DNA from: Firmicutes bacterium UBA1739
Lineage (GTDB): Bacteria; Bacillota; Clostridia; Peptostreptococcales; Anaerovoracaceae
Length of the DNA stretch: 15,188 bases
Direction of reading: 5' to 3'
NCBI GenBank assembly: GCA_002315385.1
Contig: DCHZ01000026.1
Span: forward strand, 1 to 15,188
Position 1 is the stretch's first letter. Each line of letters begins with the position of its first letter. The position numbers and the translations under genes are program-made. Below are positions 7,184-13,679 of the stretch, piece after piece. Below the pieces are notes generated by a model, which was given only the letters and a program-made list of their open reading frames with translations, was not told where the DNA came from and searched no databases.

Positions 7184-7303
7184 CTTATCTCACAAAATCG
7201 CCGCGGTCACAGAACTGATCCTGTTGCGGAACTGTTTCTGTTACAGAACTGTCCCTCGGAAAAGAATTACGATTCCCGCAGATTCGTTTCTGTCTGAAAC
7301 AGA
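7184..7303. repeat. 17-bp degenerate tandem repeat array, locus 1
   Basis: Seven units follow each other between the hipA stop and the MerR promoter, starting at 7184, 7201, 7218, 7235, 7252, 7270 and 7287. The clearest units on the plus strand are CCGCGGTCACAGAACTG, ATCCTGTTGCGGAACTG and TTTCTGTTACAGAACTG. The unit at 7184 (CTTATCTCACAAAATCG) shares 13 bases with a unit at locus 2. The unit at 7252 is one base long and weak. The best units contain the dyad TTCTGT-N-ACAGAA. A second array of the same kind lies at 11054-11138. Confidence 0.75.
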
Positions 7304-7340
7304 ATCCGCTTCGGCTCTTTTCTGCATTATTGCTTTTAAT

Positions 7341-8630
7341 CTATATCTGCGGATATGTCTGTTTTATCATCTCCGTTTTACGCTCAGGCACACCCGCAGC
7401 CTCTGCATATATGCTCCAGTTTCCGACACTTTCCGAAACACATTCTATTATTCTGTTTGACTTGGCTTTTGTAATTCCCATATTTTTTCCGCAATCTGTA
7501 AGATCATCTTTTGTAAAGCTGTTCTGCTTTCCGTTAACCGTCATCTGATGTCTGCTCGTGTAATGGCCTTCGGGGTTGTATGCAAATCCGATATCATATG
7601 CAGGTGACAGTTTCCAGTTAAGTTCCTTATTCATAAGAAATGAAATATTCTTCACATGATCATCCTGATTCATTGCCAGCACATTAAAAATCATTCGTTT
7701 ATACAATTCCTCAACCTGGCTTTGATCATTCGTCAGCAGCTTAATAATTCTTCCGGCCTCTTCATAACTGTATATGCCCGGATAATTATAGTCTGTATGG
7801 GTAAGTGCAGCCAGTGTCTGCATATGAAGTTTTTCTCCGGAATTGATTCTGTCAAATCGTTTAGTCATAAAATGGCTTCGTCCGTTCTCCTCATACAGCC
7901 TGGATTCCATTATTTCTATTTCACAGCTTTTGGCCATCAGATAATAGGCGTATTCAATCCTTCCATATCCGGCTTCATCATTTTTTTCTTTATCACTGTT
8001 TTCGTCAACACCGTCAAGCTTAATAATCCAATAGTCAAATCCTTCTCCCGCGTTTATCTGTCCGCTTCTGATTTCGTTAGTTTCCTGATTCCATGCTATA
8101 ACTGCCTTTGCTCTTGCACCTCCGGCACTGGTTCCAAGCTTTAACAGTATAGCCAGATTCTCTTCTTTTTCGGGTTTTACGGAAAATTCCTTTCTCTGCA
8201 GCAGAATAGAAGATGCAAGCTTCACCAGTTCATCCACATCTACCTTTTGTGTCTCTGCCGGGTTCGGGCCGGTCTGAGGTCTGTATTCAAGAGCTCCCAT
8301 TCCACGTTCCCCGGTGTAGCACAATCTTTCAACCGCCCCCATACTGTCCGGCTGCCTTCCCTGTTTCATCAGCCAGTTGTTTATTACTGCATTTCCGAAT
8401 TTATCCGGAAGGGAATCCGCAATAAGGCCGGGGACTCCGTTAAATGAAGTCCTGATAAGATCCGGAAACTGATATGTCTTTCTCTCGGGCGGCATCATAA
8501 CAGGCGACAGATTAACTTCATTATCTATTGCCCAGTCTGTATAACGGAAATTTATTATACTGCTGCCTTCATTTTGAGAAATGCTTCCAATATGTCTTCC
8601 CCAAAGATAAACATCAGCTGTCTGTACCAT
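7341..8630 (-). CDS. hipA: HipA-family serine/threonine kinase toxin
   Basis: This 429-residue HipA-like kinase is of full family length. The N-terminal subdomain carries GVPGLIADSLPDKFGN (residues 65-80). The glycine-rich loop GTSAGGARAKA (166-176) corresponds to the regulatory phospho-serine loop. The ATP-binding Lys is in WIIKLDG (201-207), the catalytic loop is NQDDHVKN (321-328) and the metal-binding Asp is in SPAYDIG (342-348). HipA toxins phosphorylate a translation component, classically glutamyl-tRNA synthetase, and cause growth arrest; the target here is not readable. All catalytic motifs look intact. Its ATG is 4 bases after the hipB stop, with a GGGGGG-type site. The gene order antitoxin then toxin is standard. 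Confidence 0.92.
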   Translation of the reverse strand: MVQTADVYLWGRHIGSISQNEGSSIINFRYTDWAIDNEVNLSPVMMPPERKTYQFPDLIRTSFNGVPGLIADSLPDKFGNAVINNWLMKQGRQPDSMGAVERLCYTGERGMGALEYRPQTGPNPAETQKVDVDELVKLASSILLQRKEFSVKPEKEENLAILLKLGTSAGGARAKAVIAWNQETNEIRSGQINAGEGFDYWIIKLDGVDENSDKEKNDEAGYGRIEYAYYLMAKSCEIEIMESRLYEENGRSHFMTKRFDRINSGEKLHMQTLAALTHTDYNYPGIYSYEEAGRIIKLLTNDQSQVEELYKRMIFNVLAMNQDDHVKNISFLMNKELNWKLSPAYDIGFAYNPEGHYTSRHQMTVNGKQNSFTKDDLTDCGKNMGITKAKSNRIIECVSESVGNWSIYAEAAGVPERKTEMIKQTYPQI

Positions 8631-8633
8631 GCA

Positions 8634-8966
8634 TTATTCCCCCCATGTAAGATTCTTCTCTTTTTTTCCCTTTTTCACTGCTCTCTTTCTGGTATGACCC
8701 AGTCTGCTTACGTCTATAGGGTTAACTGTTTCCTCCGGAATAATACAATCCAGATTGGATGATAATCCCATCGCCAGCAGTACGGAGACAACTTTACCTA
8801 ATCCCACATCTTCACCCGATTCCAGTCTCCTGATTGTCGCAACGGACACTCCCGATTTTTTTGAGAGTTCGGACTGCTTCATATTCATATCAAGGCGATA
8901 TTTCTGTAAACGGGTTCCTATCTCCTTTAATACCATCTGATTCGTCATGCTGTTTGTAATCTTCAT
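8634..8966 (-). CDS. hipB: HipB-like XRE antitoxin
   Basis: This 110-residue DNA-binding antitoxin has a Cro/C1-type helix-turn-helix at residues 14-70 (IGTRLQKYRLDMNMKQSEL, then KKSGVSVATIRRLESGE). The C-terminal tail is strongly basic (HTRKRAVKKGKKEK) and ends in LTWGE. HipB proteins dimerise, bind operator DNA and neutralise HipA, so the pair is autoregulated. AGGAG lies about 9 bases before ATG 8966. The basic tail is longer than in the E. coli protein and could help DNA binding or act as a protease-sensitive degron; this is inference. Directly followed by hipA. Confidence 0.88.
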   Translation of the reverse strand: MKITNSMTNQMVLKEIGTRLQKYRLDMNMKQSELSKKSGVSVATIRRLESGEDVGLGKVVSVLLAMGLSSNLDCIIPEETVNPIDVSRLGHTRKRAVKKGKKEKNLTWGE

Positions 8967-8980
8967 TTGATATTGCTCCT

Positions 8981-9006
8981 TTTCCGGAAATCTATTATAT
9001 GTCCGG
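8981..9006 (-). promoter_or_regulatory. hipBA promoter with candidate operator
   Basis: A perfect TATAAT lies on the minus strand at 8999-8994, 28 bases upstream of the hipB ATG. No convincing -35 hexamer is visible. The -10 box is flanked by the inverted arms CCGGA (8984-8988) and TCCGG (9002-9006) with 13 bases between them. The near arm is part of the 10-bp palindrome TTTCCGGAAA (8981-8990). A dyad over the -10 is where a HipB repressor would be expected. Confidence 0.5.
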
Positions 9007-9322
9007 TTTCAAAAAAATAATACCACTTTATTTCTTTGTTTTCAAGCGCTAATATCTGAGTGATTATCCCATGTTTTACGGGTTAATGATTCATATCTGA
9101 GTCTTTATATTCTTCCAATTGTATGCTATATGTATCGGAAATATCCGAGGCGGCTATCCCCCGTCTTCCGCTCTTCCAAGAGATAGCATCCGCTCTATCA
9201 AAATATAGACTCTGCTCTTCCAAAAGATAGCACATGCAGATTGTAAGATATGTCATATTTTCGGATTGACCCGGAGGCAAACACCACCGGTTTTTGAATA
9301 ATTTCCGTGCTGTCTCTTATTA
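9007..9322. other. Intergenic region without a supported gene
   Basis: Between the hipBA operator and the oxidoreductase promoter I find no supported gene. The stretch holds the 22-bp tandem repeat described separately and a 10-bp direct repeat ATATCTGAGT (about 9052 and 9094). A 65-codon minus-strand frame (9280-9083) begins with TTG, has no ribosome binding site and runs through the non-triplet repeat, so I do not call it. Confidence 0.6.
9170..9235. repeat. 22-bp tandem repeat, three units
   Basis: Units start at 9170, 9192 and 9214. Units 1 and 3 share 18 of their first 19 bases (GCTCTTCCAA-R-AGATAGCA). Unit 2 (GCTCTATCAAAATATAG) matches unit 3 at 14 of 17 positions. Each unit is an imperfect dyad, with GCTCTT against AAGATAGC. 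A more degenerate unit may follow from 9236. The 22-base period is not a multiple of three, which argues against a coding repeat. Confidence 0.7.
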
Positions 9323-9351
9323 TTGACACTCAAAAAAATATATATTATAGT
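9323..9351 (+). promoter_or_regulatory. Promoter of the Gfo/Idh/MocA gene
   Basis: A perfect TTGACA (9323-9328), a 17-base A/T-rich spacer and TATAGT (9346-9351) form a strong housekeeping promoter. It is about 138 bases upstream of the start codon, leaving a leader of roughly 130 bases. Confidence 0.75.
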
Positions 9352-9416
9352 TGAAGTATCAGAGAATTATCCCAAAGTTTGTGCAAATCTCTGAACTGAT
9401 ATAGCAGGTGCTTCAA
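9351..9416 (+). promoter_or_regulatory. Nested inverted repeats in the oxidoreductase promoter/leader
   Basis: TCAGAGA (9359-9365) pairs with TCTCTGA (9388-9394) across a 22-base loop. Outside it, TTGAAG (9351-9356) is the complement of CTTCAA (9411-9416). TATCAG and CTGATA (9396-9401) offer an alternative pairing. Transcription should start near 9358, so the inner hairpin would be at the very 5' end of the mRNA, while the outer arms can only act as DNA. This could be an operator or a 5' stabilising hairpin. It matches no riboswitch class I recognise. Confidence 0.45.
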
Positions 9417-9488
9417 TATTCGAATTTTAAATTTACATTGGAATACCACAGAATCCGCGAATAAACATAATGAAACGGAGTAATGATT

Positions 9489-10403
9489 ATGAAAAAACAA
9501 GGAAAAATTAATACAGTATTATTGGGATGCGGCGAAATCACAAAGCATTATGGGTATAGTTTGTTTAATTCCGATACAATTGAGCTTATCGGGGTATGCG
9601 ATAAAGATGAACACGCGGCCGGGAGACATTCATTCATGGATGTACCTTTTTTTACAGATTACTCGCAAATATCCCCGGAAAATACTGACCTCGTCATTCT
9701 TGCGACAACGGCGGAGTCTCATTTTTCAATTGCGGAGAAATTAATCAGGCAAAGAATTCCTGTACTGACAGAAAAACCGATGACCGGTTCAGTTTCGGAA
9801 ACCGAGACTTTATTCAGACTTTCTTCAGAATATAACTCAAAAGTAGATTGTATGTTTCATTGGAAATATCTTCCCGAAATAGATTATCTGAAAGATAATA
9901 TGGGGAAATATGGGAAGTTGAAAAAAATTAAATTATTCATTCATGATAATTACGCGTGTATGAATAATTCCATAAGAGCTGATCGCAGAGGAATGATGGG
10001 CGCCTGGATTGACTCGGGAATTAATGCACTCAGTCTGATAGATGAAATCCTTCCGTTAAATTCAGGTACCGTTTTTAAAGCGGAAGAGTCGTTAGAATAT
10101 GATTCTTTTACCGGATATACGATTTATGCTGACAAAAAATACAGAATATCAGATGTTGATGTCGAAATCATAGTTGACTGGAGAGAAAATACACGCATCA
10201 AGACCTTTGAATTCGAATTTGAAAAAAATAAAGTGACGATTTTCCACTCTCAAAAAGAATATTATGTGGATGATAAGCTTGAATTCACCTGGGAGAGTGA
10301 CGATGCTCTCGCCGATCAGTATACAAGGATTTTCAAAAACTATTCGATTGATAATGCTGATACTGCTAATATCCTCACACTTCACAAAATCCTTTTTTTA
10401 TAA
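9489..10403 (+). CDS. Gfo/Idh/MocA-family NAD(P)-dependent oxidoreductase
   Basis: This 304-residue cytoplasmic sugar- or cyclitol-type dehydrogenase has an N-terminal Rossmann fold with VLLGCGEITKHYG (about residues 8-20), GVCDKD after strand 2 and the conserved VLTEKPMTGS, whose Lys is the family's active-site lysine. The C-terminal sheet domain has GAWIDSGINALSLID, where the usual D-x-G-x-H is D-S-G-I-N, so the customary His is Asn. The substrate is unknown. Start choice: GGAG is 8 bases from ATG 9489 but only 2 from ATG 9483. The gene stands alone with its own promoter and terminator. Hand counts of three 60-base lines give 27-38% G+C, against about 50% in the neighbouring sfsA and integrase, suggesting horizontal acquisition. 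At 304 residues it is shorter than many relatives, and it ends in a T7 run just before the stop. Confidence 0.88.
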   Translation: MKKQGKINTVLLGCGEITKHYGYSLFNSDTIELIGVCDKDEHAAGRHSFMDVPFFTDYSQISPENTDLVILATTAESHFSIAEKLIRQRIPVLTEKPMTGSVSETETLFRLSSEYNSKVDCMFHWKYLPEIDYLKDNMGKYGKLKKIKLFIHDNYACMNNSIRADRRGMMGAWIDSGINALSLIDEILPLNSGTVFKAEESLEYDSFTGYTIYADKKYRISDVDVEIIVDWRENTRIKTFEFEFEKNKVTIFHSQKEYYVDDKLEFTWESDDALADQYTRIFKNYSIDNADTANILTLHKILFL

Positions 10404-10437
10404 ATCCGCACTTTATAAATCATTGTATGTAAAGACC

Positions 10438-10470
10438 GGCCGAATGGCACATAGTACCATCCGGCCTTTT
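10438..10470 (+). terminator. Intrinsic terminator after the oxidoreductase
   Basis: GGCCGAATGG (10438-10447) pairs with CCATCCGGCC (10457-10466), with one mismatch and a 9-base loop, followed by TTTT. It lies 34 bases after the oxidoreductase stop and 4 bases before the convergent metallopeptidase stop, so it may serve both directions, although the minus-strand T run is weak. Confidence 0.8.
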
Positions 10471-10473
10471 AAT

Positions 10474-11034
10474 TCACATTCTCTGTCTGTGCATTATGTT
10501 ATTTCCCTCATTCTTCAGCCACCTGACCTGAGTCCTGTAGTCAGGCAGCACTTTCTCAACTTCATTCCAGAATGCTTTTGAATGGTTCATTTCTTTTCGG
10601 TGGCACAGTTCATGCACAACAACGTAATCAATAACCTCCGGCGGCATTAGCATCAGCAGACAATTAAAGTTCAGATTGCCTTTACTGCTGCAGCTCCCCC
10701 AGCGGGTCTTCTGGTTTCGTATTGTAATGCGCCCGTAAGTCACACCGATAATTTTTGCAAAATGCGCTGCTCTTGCAGGGATAATCCTATGCGCTTTCTC
10801 CGCCAGCCCGTTAATCTCTTCCTCAGTCAGCAGTTCCTGATGCGAAGCTTCAAGCTCGATATTTTTCTTTCGCATCTGCTCGATATGCTTAAGTATCCAT
10901 GGCTCTTTTTCCCGCAGGATTCTCTCAATATCCTTTTTCACAGTCCGCCTTGGCACTCTGACGGTTACCGTCAGATCAGTATTTATCTGAATTCCCACAG
11001 TTTTTCTGTCGGATCGTATTATCTTAACGTCCAT
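10474..11034 (-). CDS. YgjP-like (DUF45) zinc metallopeptidase
   Basis: This 186-residue protein of the YgjP/SprT-like M48-related group has an N-terminal beta-rich part (residues 1-50, with VRVPRRT), a helical linker, then the diagnostic RWGSCSSKGNLNFN (111-124). The zinc site is HELCH (141-145), with third ligand candidate H151 in MNHSKAFW. Length and motif order match complete family members. These proteins are predicted cytoplasmic metalloproteases. They are often near restriction or DNA-repair genes, but here the neighbour is sfsA. GGAGG is about 6 bases before ATG 11034. The Shine-Dalgarno itself lies at the edge of the 17-bp repeat array that fills the gap to sfsA. It may be cotranscribed with sfsA. 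Confidence 0.92.
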   Translation of the reverse strand: MDVKIIRSDRKTVGIQINTDLTVTVRVPRRTVKKDIERILREKEPWILKHIEQMRKKNIELEASHQELLTEEEINGLAEKAHRIIPARAAHFAKIIGVTYGRITIRNQKTRWGSCSSKGNLNFNCLLMLMPPEVIDYVVVHELCHRKEMNHSKAFWNEVEKVLPDYRTQVRWLKNEGNNIMHRQRM

Positions 11035-11053
11035 ATCTGCCTCCTTGCAAAAC

Positions 11054-11138
11054 CACTTTCCGCAAAATCATGCTTTCCACAAATCTTTCTCTCTCACAAA
11101 ATCGTTTCTGTCACAGAAGAATTCTTTTCGCAAAACAC
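11054..11138. repeat. 17-bp degenerate tandem repeat array, locus 2
   Basis: Five contiguous 17-base units start at 11054, 11071, 11088, 11105 and 11122. On the plus strand they read CACTTTCCGCAAAATCA, TGCTTTCCACAAATCTT, TCTCTCTCACAAAATCG, TTTCTGTCACAGAAGAA and TTCTTTTCGCAAAACAC. They share the frame YTTYYNYCRCARAA. The units at 11088 and 11105 closely match units of the array at 7184-7303. The array fills the sfsA-metallopeptidase gap up to the metallopeptidase Shine-Dalgarno. Confidence 0.75.
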
Positions 11139-11209
11139 TCCTGCCAAGTGCATTTAGCTTTTGAACTGCAAATTCGCCTTATTAAAAGCAGTTCCCTCAG
11201 CAACATCTT

Positions 11210-11884
11210 CTATCCATCTACCCCGATTATCTTAATAGAATCCGCATTCACGCGGCATCTGAAGCACCTTACTCCGACACCTTCGTTTACCGCCTTCGTC
11301 AAGGCTTCTCCGAATTCCGGCTGTGATTCATTGTTCGGCAGAACCTTACTGATTCCGTTCATCTGAATAACGAAAGCCACCGAGCAATGATATCCCTCCT
11401 TCGCGGCTCTGACCAGTTCATTAAGATGTCTCACGCCCCGCTCCGTAGGTGCATCCGGAAACAGGCCGATGCCCTGCCTATTATCCGATGCCAGAGTGCA
11501 GCCTTTCACTTCCATAAGATATCTTTCCCCATCTTTCTCCATATAAAAATCAATTCTTGAATCTCCGTATTTATACTCCGGCTTCACCACATCATAATCA
11601 AGTTCCGACAGGTACTGCTTAATCAGTGCATTAGGTACAAGACTGTCAATATTTACCCATTCGAGCTTTTCACTATAAACGGAAATCAGATCGAAGGCAG
11701 TCTTTCTGTCCGGATTATCCGCCCTCTGCAAAACCACCTTTGCCCCGGGAAGCAGCAATTCCTTCAGCCTTCCTGTATTTTTCACATGTGCGGTTTCCTC
11801 TTTTCCATCAACCAGAACAGTCGCGGTAAATCTGTTGACACGTTTCATAAATAAACCCTGCGTCGTGTTTTCATATTTAATCAT
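11210..11884 (-). CDS. sfsA: SfsA family DNA-binding/nuclease-like protein
   Basis: This 224-residue protein is close to the usual SfsA length. Diagnostic stretches in order are NRFTATVLVDG, HVKNTGRLKELLLPGA, EWVNIDSLVPN, YGDSRIDFYME, YLMEVKGCTL and FPDAPTERGVRHLNEL. SfsA has an OB-like N-terminal part followed by a restriction-endonuclease-like fold. The D-x-(n)-E-x-K pattern (DSRIDF and MEVKG) is the nuclease-type metal site. It was first named for sugar-fermentation stimulation in E. coli; its physiological role remains unclear. An AGAGG site is about 9 bases before ATG 11884. A MITE-like insertion lies 84 bases upstream of its start and could affect its expression. Confidence 0.96.
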   Translation of the reverse strand: MIKYENTTQGLFMKRVNRFTATVLVDGKEETAHVKNTGRLKELLLPGAKVVLQRADNPDRKTAFDLISVYSEKLEWVNIDSLVPNALIKQYLSELDYDVVKPEYKYGDSRIDFYMEKDGERYLMEVKGCTLASDNRQGIGLFPDAPTERGVRHLNELVRAAKEGYHCSVAFVIQMNGISKVLPNNESQPEFGEALTKAVNEGVGVRCFRCRVNADSIKIIGVDG

Positions 11885-11967
11885 AGCTTTCGACCTCTCT
11901 ATATCCTTTCGCCTTACCGCATCGTTTTTATAAGGTCAAATATATCTTTATCTAAAACCTGCGTTAT

Positions 11968-12100
11968 TGTTACTATTCACAGTCCCTCTATTTAAAGTGC
12001 AAATTATTGGTTTTTGATTCGATAAGTGTACAGTCACTGCGAATCTGATCAGTACAATACTGAATTCATAATTGTATCTCAACGGCTGTAAATAGTAACA
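11968..12100. mobile_element. MITE-like element, 133 bp, with target-site duplication
   Basis: The left end TGTTACTATTCACAG (11968-11982) and the right end CTGTAAATAGTAACA (12086-12100) are terminal inverted repeats matching at 14 of 15 positions. They are flanked on both sides by the same hexamer CGTTAT (11962-11967 and 12101-12106), as expected of a target-site duplication. The interior has no open frame of note. It contains smaller dyads, such as GATTCG (12016-12021) against CGAATC (12040-12045). A non-autonomous element moved by a transposase encoded elsewhere fits best. I cannot assign the parent insertion-sequence family. Confidence 0.65.
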
Positions 12101-12162
12101 CGTTATTATATGTTTCTCTTATCCTTCGAGTCTCAATTACCGGAACATACCAAAATAATTAT

Positions 12163-12192
12163 AAAAAGCGTCCCGCACAAGAGACGCTTTTT
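12163..12192 (-). terminator. Strong terminator downstream of the integrase
   Basis: AAAAAGCGTC (12163-12172) and GACGCTTTTT (12183-12192) form a perfect 10-bp stem with a 10-base loop. T runs on both strands make it bidirectional. On the minus strand it ends the integrase transcript 222 bases after the stop codon. It also insulates the chromosomal sfsA side from the mobile element. Confidence 0.85.
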
Positions 12193-12269
12193 ATCTGAAT
12201 TTCTTTCAATTACAGTATTATTTATCCGTCGGTTTCATTGTAGGGATTTCTTCCGTAACCAGTTTACCA

Positions 12270-12341
12270 TGCTTCGTGATGCTTCGCAATCATTTTTCTG
12301 CGGATTTTCTGCTATTCGTCATGTATCGTGACACTTCGTCA
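12270..12341. repeat. Phased 10-bp repeats, probable integrase arm-binding sites
   Basis: Five 10-base units sit in two contiguous blocks: TGCTTCGTGA and TGCTTCGCAA (12270 and 12280), then CTATTCGTCA, TGTATCGTGA and CACTTCGTCA (12312, 12322 and 12332). The core is TTCGTSA. Units are one helical turn apart, so all would face the same side of the DNA within a block. The position 70-140 bases beyond the integrase stop, at the element end, is where arm-type sites for a Tn916/lambda-like integrase are expected. A further direct repeat TGATGTC (12354 and 12365) follows. Confidence 0.6.
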
Positions 12342-12413
12342 TTCTTGTTCTTTTGATGTCATTCTGATGTCTTTTGAAAATTTTGCTGTCAGGCTTCGGA
12401 CAAATTGCCCTTC

Positions 12414-13649
12414 TCAAAATACATCCATTTTAGCGGATAACCGCTCAAATGTTTCCTGTTTCTTTTCTTCAGTCGCCTCGGCATAGATGTTCATGGTAGT
12501 TTGAATATCGCTGTGCCCCATTATCGACTGAATGATTTTCAAATTGGTCTCGTTTTCGCAAAGCCTTGTGCAAAATGTGTGTCTCAGGTGATGCGCCGAG
12601 AAATCCGGCAGCAGGATCGGATCCCGGTGCTCTTTCTTTGCCTGAATTTCTTCCTCTGCATTGTAGTCGGAAATGATTCGTTTGATCGCACGGTTTACGG
12701 ACTGCGGATTCGGGACATTGCCGAAACGGTTGTTAAAAACAAAGCCTGTCATTCCGTCTATCGTGACGTCATCCCACCCGTTTTCCTTCTGTTCCTCCTC
12801 CAGCATCTCAAAAGCGTCTCTCACCGAATCCAGCATGGGAATGGTTCGAATACCTGCTTCCGTTTTCGGCTTTGAAACATGAAGTACGGATGATCTGCTG
12901 TCGCCGACCGGGTAATACACGACGCTGTGGTTGATGCTTATGACGCCCTTCTCGAAATCAATGTCTTCCCAGCGCAGTCCCAAAGCTTCCCCGATACGGC
13001 ATCCTGTTCCGAGAAGAATCGTAAACAGCGGCCACCAATGGCAATACACCGGATGGTTTGCAATATGATTCATGAAGGCACGCTGCTGGTCAACCGTCAA
13101 GGCGTGCCGCACTCCGCTCGTCTGATCGGAGGACTTCTTTATCTCCGCCATTACGCCGTCTGTGGGATTCTTGCGAATGATGTCATCCCGCACGGCAAGC
13201 TGAAACGTCGGATGCAGAAGCGTGTGAATCGTTTCCAATGTGTTGATCTGCAATTCTTCTTTGTCCAGAAGATACCTGTAATACTGCAGAACATCCGAGT
13301 ATTTTATCCCAGCGATCAGTTTTTCGCCGAAGGTGTTGCGAACGAACCGATCATACATATACAGGTAATTGCTTTTGGTCGTCTGCCGAAGGTTTGCTTT
13401 GGTACTCATGTAGCGATCAAAGACGAAATTGATCGTCGCTTTTCCTGCAACATAAATATCCAGTCCGTCCAGCTGATTCTTCATCAGCTGTTTTTCTTTC
13501 TCTCGCAGAGTTGCAAGGTCATTTGCGTAGATGTACTTGCGTCTTCCAAGCGGATCCGTATAGGAATATGCGTACCGATTGTCAGAGCTGCGCTGCATCT
13601 CTCCTTTTTGCAGGGTTCTTCCCCGCTGGTCTTTTCTTACCTTAGCCAT
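12414..13649 (-). CDS. Tn916-type tyrosine recombinase (integrase)
   Basis: This 411-residue, full-length site-specific recombinase inserts and excises the mobile element. The N-terminus (residues 8-55; RGRTLQKGEMQRSSDNRYAY, then a RRKYIYANDL strand) is the small arm-DNA-binding domain of Tn916-type integrases. A core-binding SAM-like domain spans about 70-165 and the catalytic domain about 180-400. The catalytic set is complete: R218 (GTGCRIGEALGLRW), K262 (SKPKTEAGIR), H353/R356 (HHLRHTF), H379 (MGHSD) and Y389 (NIYAEA). AGGAGG is 8 bases before ATG 13649. It follows a ribbon-helix-helix gene by 30 bases and probably shares its promoter. The location at the inner edge of a relaxase-bearing region marks this as the element's end. 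Confidence 0.96.
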   Translation of the reverse strand: MAKVRKDQRGRTLQKGEMQRSSDNRYAYSYTDPLGRRKYIYANDLATLREKEKQLMKNQLDGLDIYVAGKATINFVFDRYMSTKANLRQTTKSNYLYMYDRFVRNTFGEKLIAGIKYSDVLQYYRYLLDKEELQINTLETIHTLLHPTFQLAVRDDIIRKNPTDGVMAEIKKSSDQTSGVRHALTVDQQRAFMNHIANHPVYCHWWPLFTILLGTGCRIGEALGLRWEDIDFEKGVISINHSVVYYPVGDSRSSVLHVSKPKTEAGIRTIPMLDSVRDAFEMLEEEQKENGWDDVTIDGMTGFVFNNRFGNVPNPQSVNRAIKRIISDYNAEEEIQAKKEHRDPILLPDFSAHHLRHTFCTRLCENETNLKIIQSIMGHSDIQTTMNIYAEATEEKKQETFERLSAKMDVF

Positions 13650-13679
13650 GTGAATTCCTCCTTTTTGTCAAAGAAGGAC

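Noticed and set aside
7184..7303. CRISPR array
   Set aside because: Units are contiguous 17-mers with no spacers, are degenerate, and no cas gene is present.
9083..9280. 65-codon minus-strand frame between hipBA and the oxidoreductase
   Set aside because: It begins with TTG (first ATG at 9256), has no Shine-Dalgarno, matches no family I know, and crosses a tandem repeat whose 22-base unit is not a multiple of three.
9351..9416. Riboswitch in the oxidoreductase leader
   Set aside because: It matches no class I recognise, and the outer arm lies upstream of the predicted transcript start, so it cannot be part of the RNA.
12110..12331. 73-codon plus-strand frame
   Set aside because: It runs through the terminator stem and the 10-bp repeat array and has no ribosome binding site.
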